Assembly: GCA_023428785.1 (NCBI GenBank)
Contig: JAEYWU010000133.1
Location: 1-27,211 of the forward strand
Origin: Pseudomonadota bacterium
GTDB lineage: Bacteria; Pseudomonadota; Alphaproteobacteria; Caulobacterales; Caulobacteraceae
Reading direction: 5' to 3'
DNA length: 27,211 nt
The notes beneath the pieces are model-generated. The model had not been told where the DNA came from. It did no database searches and saw nothing but the letters and a program-made list of their open reading frames with translations. Of this stretch, positions 22,605 to 27,211 are shown piece by piece. Numbering within the stretch: the stretch's first letter is position 1; each line of letters starts with the position of its first letter. The translations under genes and the position numbers were made by a program.

Positions 22605-23960
22605 ATGAGCCAGACCCCTGCCCCCACCTCCGAGCGGCGTTCCAACTGGACCCTGGCGGCCTTTGCGGCCTCGTGCCTGCCCTACGCGGCGCTCGGACTG
22701 CCGGTCTATGTGACCCTGCCGGAGTTCTACGCCAGCCACGTCGGCGTGCCCCTGGCGGCGGTCAGTCTGGTGTTCCTGATCGTGCGGCTGGCCGACATCA
22801 TCGTCGATCCTTTCCTCGGCATGGTCATCGACCGGACCTCGACGAAATGGGGGCGTTACCGGGTCTGGATGGCGGCGGGCGCGCCGATCTTGATGGGGTC
22901 GGTGGCGATGCTGTTCTTCGCCCGCGAAGGGGCGTCGGCGCTGTATCTGACCGCCTGGCTGGTGATCATGTACCTCGGCTATTCGATCAGCCTGCTCAGC
23001 CAGATGAGCTGGGCCTCGATCCTGTCGCCCGACTATGACCAGCGAAGCCGCATCTACGGCTGGTGGCAGGTCGCCAACATCATCGGCGTGCTGGCCGTTC
23101 TGGCCATCCCCGCCATCGTCCAGGGCCCGATGGGCGGCGACTATATTGACGCGGTCAGGGCCCAGGGCTGGTTCATCATCGGCCTGTTGCCCATCGCCCT
23201 GTTCATCACCATCCGCTTCACGCCCGAGCCGCTGAACGCTACCCCGCCGCCGCACGGAGGGCTGGGCGCGACCCTGTCCCTGATCGCCAAGCCGGTGATG
23301 CGGCGCCTGCTGATGTCCGACCTGCTGCTCGGTGCGGCGCGCGGGCTGATCGGGGTGCTGTTCTTCTACTTCTTCGAGCAGGCGCGCGGCTTCGACCGGG
23401 CCCAGACCTCGATCATGCTGCTGGTCTATTTCGTCGCCGGACTGGTCGGGGCGCCGATCTGGGCGGCCATGGCGACGCGGATCGGCAAACATATGTCGCT
23501 GGCGGTAGCCTCGGTCTTTTTCGCGGTGACCTTCGCCGGCGCGACCCTGCTGGTGCCGGCCGGGAACTTCCCGCTGGCGCTGGGGGCGATCTTTTTCACC
23601 GGTCTGGCCTTCGGGTCGGGCGACCTGCTGCTGCGGGCCATGATGGCGGACGCGTCTGACGTGGTGCGGCTTGAGGACGGAGCGGACCGGACGGGGCTGC
23701 TGTTCTCGATCCTGAATGCGACGTCCAAGCTGGGCTACGCCGTCTCGGTCGGCGCCTTTGCGGTGCTGGAATGGATGGGCTTCCAGGCCGAGGTGGGATC
23801 GGTGAACACGCCCGAGGTCATCGCCGGCCTGACCTGGCTGTTCATCGCCGCGCCCGCCGTGCTGCTGCTGGCCACGGCCTGGGTCGTGCGGCTCTATCCC
23901 CTCACCGAAGAGAAGCATCAGGCCGTGCGGGCTGAACTGGCTACGCGGGGCGGCGCATGA
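22605..23960 (+). CDS. MFS transporter, GPH (MelB-like) cation symporter type
   Basis: The product is 451 residues with about twelve membrane helices. The N-terminal half shows the GPH/MelB pattern: LPYAALGLPVYVTLPEFYA, RLADIIVDPFLGMVIDRTST, then KWGRYRVWM and SWASILSPDYDQRSRIYGW. RLADIIVDP and the WGRYRVW loop match the cation- and sugar-binding helix and first cytoplasmic loop of MelB-type symporters. The substrate, probably a sugar or glycoside, cannot be told. The ribosome-binding site is weak. The stop overlaps the mazG start as ATGA, so the transporter leads the mazG operon. Its long upstream region is the hairpin-rich gap. Confidence 0.88.
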   Translation: MSQTPAPTSERRSNWTLAAFAASCLPYAALGLPVYVTLPEFYASHVGVPLAAVSLVFLIVRLADIIVDPFLGMVIDRTSTKWGRYRVWMAAGAPILMGSVAMLFFAREGASALYLTAWLVIMYLGYSISLLSQMSWASILSPDYDQRSRIYGWWQVANIIGVLAVLAIPAIVQGPMGGDYIDAVRAQGWFIIGLLPIALFITIRFTPEPLNATPPPHGGLGATLSLIAKPVMRRLLMSDLLLGAARGLIGVLFFYFFEQARGFDRAQTSIMLLVYFVAGLVGAPIWAAMATRIGKHMSLAVASVFFAVTFAGATLLVPAGNFPLALGAIFFTGLAFGSGDLLLRAMMADASDVVRLEDGADRTGLLFSILNATSKLGYAVSVGAFAVLEWMGFQAEVGSVNTPEVIAGLTWLFIAAPAVLLLATAWVVRLYPLTEEKHQAVRAELATRGGA

Positions 23961-24757
23961 GCGACCAGACTGATCGCCTGAACGGGATCATGGCCCGTCT
24001 GCGCGATCCCGACGGCGGCTGTCCGTGGGACGTGGAGCAGACCTTCGACACCATCGCCGCCTATACGATCGAGGAGGCCTATGAGGTCGCCGACGCCATC
24101 CAGCGGCGAGACTTCGGTGAGCTTAAGTCGGAACTCGGCGACCTCCTGTTCCAGGTCGTCTTCCATTCCCGCATGGCCGAGGAGCGGGGTCTGTTCGCCT
24201 ATGAGGACGTCGCCCGCGCCATGGGCGACAAGCTGGAACGGCGCCACCCCCACGTCTTTCCGCAGGACGGCGAGCTCGAAGACCGCAAGGCCGACGCCTG
24301 GTCGCAAAAGGCCCGCTGGGAAGACATCAAGGCCGAGGAGCGCAAGGCCAAGGCCCAGCACGGCGTGCTGGACGATGTGCCGGTCGGCCTGCCGGCCCTG
24401 GCCCGCGCCGCCAAGCTGACGAAGCGCGCGGCGCGCGTCGGCTTCGACTGGCCCTCGACCGCTGAGGTCGTCGACAAGCTGGACGAAGAGGTCGCCGAGC
24501 TGAAGGCCGAGCTGGCCGCGGGTGACACCGAGAAGGCCGCCGAGGAGCTGGGCGACCTGCTGTTCGTCATGGCCAACCTCGCGCGCAAGCTGGGAGTCGA
24601 GCCCGAGGACGCGCTGCGCGCCGCCAACGCCAAGTTTGTGCGGCGCTTCGGCTTTATCGAGACCGAGCTGGCCAAGGACGGCCGCACGCCGGAACAGTCC
24701 GATCTGGCCGAGATGGACGGGCTGTGGGACGCGGCCAAGGCGGCGGAGCGGGCGTGA
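23957..24757 (+). CDS. mazG: Nucleoside triphosphate pyrophosphohydrolase MazG
   Basis: The product is 266 residues. Two MazG domains are visible: CPWDVEQTFDTIAAYTIEEAYEVADAI, cut here at CPWDVEQTFDTI, with ELGDLLFQVVFHSRMAEE, and in the second half DKLDEEVAELKAELAAGD and EELGDLLFVMANLARKLG. The E-E-x-x-E and E-L-G-D patterns bind Mg. The HPHVF motif is also present. It cuts non-canonical or excess NTPs to NMP and pyrophosphate and can lower ppGpp-linked stress signals. The gene overlaps the transporter (ATGA) and the HAD gene (GTGA). In many alphaproteobacteria mazG follows hfq-hflX; here hflX is convergent and two genes away. Confidence 0.95.
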   Translation: MSDQTDRLNGIMARLRDPDGGCPWDVEQTFDTIAAYTIEEAYEVADAIQRRDFGELKSELGDLLFQVVFHSRMAEERGLFAYEDVARAMGDKLERRHPHVFPQDGELEDRKADAWSQKARWEDIKAEERKAKAQHGVLDDVPVGLPALARAAKLTKRAARVGFDWPSTAEVVDKLDEEVAELKAELAAGDTEKAAEELGDLLFVMANLARKLGVEPEDALRAANAKFVRRFGFIETELAKDGRTPEQSDLAEMDGLWDAAKAAERA

Positions 24758-25422
24758 GCCGCTTCGATCTCGTTATCTTCGACTACGACGGCGTGGTGGC
24801 TGACAGCGAGCTGCTGAGCAACCGCGTGCTGGCCGAACTGCTCACCGAGACAGGCGCCGCCACGACCGTGGACCAGGCCATCGACACCTACATGGGCCGA
24901 CGCTGGCTCGACTGTGTGCCGCTGATTGAAGACCGGCTGGGCGGCCCCTGCCCCGACGATTTCCATGCCGAATGGACCCGCCGCTGCGCCGAGCGGGCCG
25001 CCGCTGGGCTGGAGCCCGTCGCGGGTGTTCAGGCTTTCGCGCGGTCACTGAACCATCGGCGCTGCATCGCCTCGTCCAGCCCGCCGTCATGGATTGAGCT
25101 CGGCCTCGCCCGCTTCGGCCTAGGCGAGACCTTCGGAGAGCATATCTACAGCGCCGCCATCCACGTCACGCGCGGCAAGCCGCATCCGGACCTGTTCCTC
25201 CATGCCGCGGACGCTCTAGGCGCCGCGCCTGAGCGGACGCTGGTGATCGAAGACACCACGACCGGCGTCCGGGCCGGTGTGGCGGCGGGGATGACCGTCA
25301 TCGGCCTGCTGGCTGGCGGCCACGTCCGCTCCGGCCATGGCGACAGCCTCAGAGCCGCAGGAGCCCACATCGTGCTCGACAGCTATGACCGCGTCGCCGA
25401 CTTTCTGGAGCAAGCCCGATGA
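24754..25422 (+). CDS. HAD-family phosphatase (beta-phosphoglucomutase/Gph-like)
   Basis: The product is 222 residues. Motif I is DYDGVVADSE (10-19) with nucleophile Asp10 and acid/base Asp12; motif II is ASSSPPSW (about 107); motif III is GKPHPD (about 140); motif IV is VIEDTTTGVRAG (about 166). The helical cap lies between about 17 and 85. It resembles phosphoglycolate phosphatase/beta-PGM-like HAD enzymes of subfamily I; the substrate is unknown. I chose GTG at 24754 because it overlaps the mazG stop (GTGA) and places the Asp at residue 10; a start at 24724 would add ten residues inside mazG. In this operon a phosphatase for sugar or nucleotide phosphates is plausible. Confidence 0.88.
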   Translation: MSRFDLVIFDYDGVVADSELLSNRVLAELLTETGAATTVDQAIDTYMGRRWLDCVPLIEDRLGGPCPDDFHAEWTRRCAERAAAGLEPVAGVQAFARSLNHRRCIASSSPPSWIELGLARFGLGETFGEHIYSAAIHVTRGKPHPDLFLHAADALGAAPERTLVIEDTTTGVRAGVAAGMTVIGLLAGGHVRSGHGDSLRAAGAHIVLDSYDRVADFLEQAR

Positions 25423-25976
25423 GCGCAGACAGTCACGATCCGGGTGGCAAGGTTCGGCTGGCCCTGATGGAGGGCGTGCGCGGGGACGCGACGTTCAGCG
25501 ATGACGGCCGCCACCGGATTCTGATGCGCCGCTGGCTCGGCGACGGCTTCCCCGACCGCTATCTGTTGTTCATCGGCATGAACCCGTCGACCGCCGACGC
25601 CACGGTGAACGATCCGACCTGCGCGCGGGAATGGACCTTCGCCCGCCGCGAGGGCTTTGACGCCATGATCAAGGCCAATGTCGGCGACTATCGCGCGACC
25701 CACCCCAGGATGCTGCTTGAGCCGGGCGTGGTGGCCTCATCGCCGGCCAACCTGCCGGCGATCCGGGCGGCGGCGGCCGGAGCGGACAAGGTTGTGCTGT
25801 GCCACGGCAAGCTCAACAAGGCGCTGCTCCCGGCGGGAGCGGCGCTGGTCGAGGCGATGCGCGAGGACGGGGTCGACCTGTGGTGCTTCGGCGTGAACGG
25901 CGACGGCAGTCCGAAGCATCCGCTCTATCTCCGGGGCGACACGCCGCTGGTCCGATGGCGGCCTCAAGGAGCCTGA
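25419..25976 (+). CDS. DUF1643 family protein
   Basis: The product is 185 residues. The DUF1643 core is FSDDGRHRILMRRWL, YLLFIGMNPSTADATVNDPT and CAREWTFARREGFDAM, then VVLCHGKLN and LWCFGVNGDGSPKHPLYL, ending in the H-P-L-Y pattern. The family is widespread in bacteria and phages with no agreed function; its G-(L/M)-N-PS-x-A motif resembles nucleotide- or base-binding loops of the uracil-DNA glycosylase-like fold, which is my comparison and not established. It overlaps the HAD gene stop (ATGA) and closes the transporter-mazG-HAD operon. It is convergent with hflX, 27 bases away. Confidence 0.87.
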   Translation: MSADSHDPGGKVRLALMEGVRGDATFSDDGRHRILMRRWLGDGFPDRYLLFIGMNPSTADATVNDPTCAREWTFARREGFDAMIKANVGDYRATHPRMLLEPGVVASSPANLPAIRAAAAGADKVVLCHGKLNKALLPAGAALVEAMREDGVDLWCFGVNGDGSPKHPLYLRGDTPLVRWRPQGA

Positions 25977-26003
25977 CGACGCCGGCGCCGATCGCCGCAG
26001 GAG

Positions 26004-27211
26004 CTATCCGCCAGCGTCACCATACAAGCGCTCGAACCGACCCAAAGCGACGCGATGCAAGCGCACCCGGACGTGTAGCCTGCCCTCATCGTCTGCGTCG
26101 CGCGCGCTCACCCGGCCGTTCTGATAGAGCCAGGCCAGGGCCTCGCCCTGTGAGGGATCGAGGACGAGTTCGACCTCCGGCTCGTCGTCGATCAGGTCGG
26201 CGATGCGTTCGCGCAGGGGTTCGATCCCCTCGCCCGTCACCGCCGAGACGGCGACAGCGCGGCCATCGGTGTTGAGCGCCCGGGCGATGGTCAGGCCGCG
26301 CTCGTCGTCATCGACGAGATCGATCTTGTTCCAGACCTCAAGGATGCGGCGCGGCTTGTCCTCGGCCTCGGGGATGCGGGCCAGCACGGCCTCGACGTCA
26401 CGGGCCTGGGCGGGACTGTCTGGCGAGGCGATGTCGCGGACGTGCAGGATCAGGTCGGCTTCGGCCACCTCTTCCAGCGTCGCGCGGAAGGCCTCGACCA
26501 GCTCGTGCGGCAGGTCCGAGATGAAGCCCACGGTGTCCGAGATGATCGCCGGGCGCCCTTGCGGCAGACGGATGGTCCGCTGGGTCGGGTCCAGCGTGGC
26601 GAACAGCAGGTCCTTGGCCAGCACCTCGGCGCCCGTCAGACGGTTGAACAGGGTCGACTTGCCGGCGTTTGTGTAGCCGACCAGAGCCACCGTCGGATGC
26701 GGCACCTTTTTGCGGGCCTTGCGGTGCAGGCCGCGCGTGCGGCGCACCTCTTCCAGATCGGCCCTCAGCTTGACGATCCGGTCGGCGATGATCCGCCGGT
26801 CCAGTTCGATCTGGGTTTCACCGGGACCACCGGTCTTGCCCAGCCCCCCGCGCTGGCGTTCCAGGTGGGTCCAGGTGCGCACCAGTCGCGAGCGTTCGTA
26901 TTCCAGCCGTGCCAGCTCGACCTGCAGCTTGCCCTCGGCCGTGCGGGCCCGGCGGGCGAAGATCTCGAGGATCAGGCCCGTGCGGTCGATGACCTTCGCC
27001 TCCCAGGCCTTCTCCAGATTACGCTGCTGGATCGGCGTCAGGCTGTCGTCGACGATCACCACATCGGCCTCGACTGCGTGGCGCAATGCCAGGATCTCGT
27101 CGACCTTGCCGCGGCCGAACAGGGTGGCGGGCACGGTCTTGCGAATGCGCGCGACTTCGGCAGCCTGCACATCCAGGTCGAGCGCCAGCGCCAGGCCGAC
27201 CGCCTCTTCGA
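26004..27211 (-). CDS. hflX: GTPase HflX (5' end cut by window)
   Basis: The open frame runs past base 27211, so the N-terminus is missing. The 402 visible codons begin EEAVGLALALDLDVQAAE and continue PATLFGRGKVDEI, IVDDSLTPIQQRNLEK, DRTGLILEIFA and GKLQVELARLEYERSRL, the HflX N-terminal domain. GGPGETQIELDRR is a hallmark. The GTPase domain has G1 GYTNAGKST, G3 DTVGFI (D-x-x-G) and G4 NKID, followed by the C-terminal beta domain. HflX binds the 50S subunit and rescues stalled or hibernating ribosomes. In many alphaproteobacteria hfq lies just upstream; that would be beyond the window edge here. Confidence 0.96.
   Translation of the reverse strand, partial: EEAVGLALALDLDVQAAEVARIRKTVPATLFGRGKVDEILALRHAVEADVVIVDDSLTPIQQRNLEKAWEAKVIDRTGLILEIFARRARTAEGKLQVELARLEYERSRLVRTWTHLERQRGGLGKTGGPGETQIELDRRIIADRIVKLRADLEEVRRTRGLHRKARKKVPHPTVALVGYTNAGKSTLFNRLTGAEVLAKDLLFATLDPTQRTIRLPQGRPAIISDTVGFISDLPHELVEAFRATLEEVAEADLILHVRDIASPDSPAQARDVEAVLARIPEAEDKPRRILEVWNKIDLVDDDERGLTIARALNTDGRAVAVSAVTGEGIEPLRERIADLIDDEPEVELVLDPSQGEALAWLYQNGRVSARDADDEGRLHVRVRLHRVALGRFERLYGDAGG

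Noticed and set aside
22398..23918. Minus-strand open frame of 506 codons opposite the transporter
   Set aside because: The composition (His/Gln/Arg/Asp-rich) is typical of an antisense shadow and the plus strand has a clear MFS protein.

Overview
The window looks like a high-GC chromosome segment from an alphaproteobacterium of the order Caulobacterales (Brevundimonas- or Caulobacter-like). The evidence is a FlaEY-type protein beside tandem flagellins, the divergent fliX and flgI-rod protein-flbY pair, a single-cysteine DksA next to fliX, and LexA boxes of the alphaproteobacterial GAAC-N7-GAAC type. The genus is an inference. I see no rRNA, tRNA, CRISPR array, prophage or insertion sequence.

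Layout. (1) 1-4406 is a flagellar filament cluster: the 3' end of one flagellin, a FlaG-like protein, a second complete flagellin and flaEY. (2) 4459-5546 holds two overlapping genes for Cys-pair envelope proteins of unknown function (one membrane-anchored, one lipoprotein). (3) 5562-9419 has ssb with its own LexA box, a convergent DUF1206 membrane protein, an operon of a DUF938 methyltransferase and an RsuA-type pseudouridine synthase, and a polytopic membrane protein. (4) 9416-14458 is minus-strand: uvrA with a LexA box, a PAS-like/EAL protein and a small lipoprotein. (5) 14582-16265 has a tiny membrane ORF overlapping the start of an ABC-F ATPase. (6) 16243-19272 is a second flagellar block: flgI, a rod-binding protein and flbY on the minus strand from a good sigma-54 promoter, and divergent fliX followed by dksA. 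(7) 19280-21822 has a secreted esterase, gltX and a small secreted protein whose promoter is covered by a repeated palindrome. (8) 21823-22604 is a long non-coding stretch full of hairpin repeats. (9) 22605-25976 is a tightly overlapping operon: GPH-type transporter, mazG, HAD phosphatase, DUF1643. (10) 26004-27211 is hflX, cut by the window edge.

How the parts relate. Both flagellar blocks belong to the late (filament, P-ring, rod) stages of assembly. fliX is a known checkpoint regulator of FlbD and sigma-54 flagellar transcription in Caulobacter. The promoter I find for flgI has the sigma-54 form, with a palindrome upstream that could bind FlbD. ssb and uvrA each carry a perfect LexA half-site pair, so this is also a small DNA-damage locus. 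Gene packing is tight: three convergent pairs share a 4-bp overlap of their stop codons, and most same-strand neighbours overlap as ATGA, GTGA or TGATG.

Most of the window is ordinary core genome. The parts least explained are the Cys-pair envelope genes after flaEY, the tiny ORF overlapping the ABC-F start, the palindromic double operator near 21.9 kb and the hairpin-rich gap near 22-22.6 kb.
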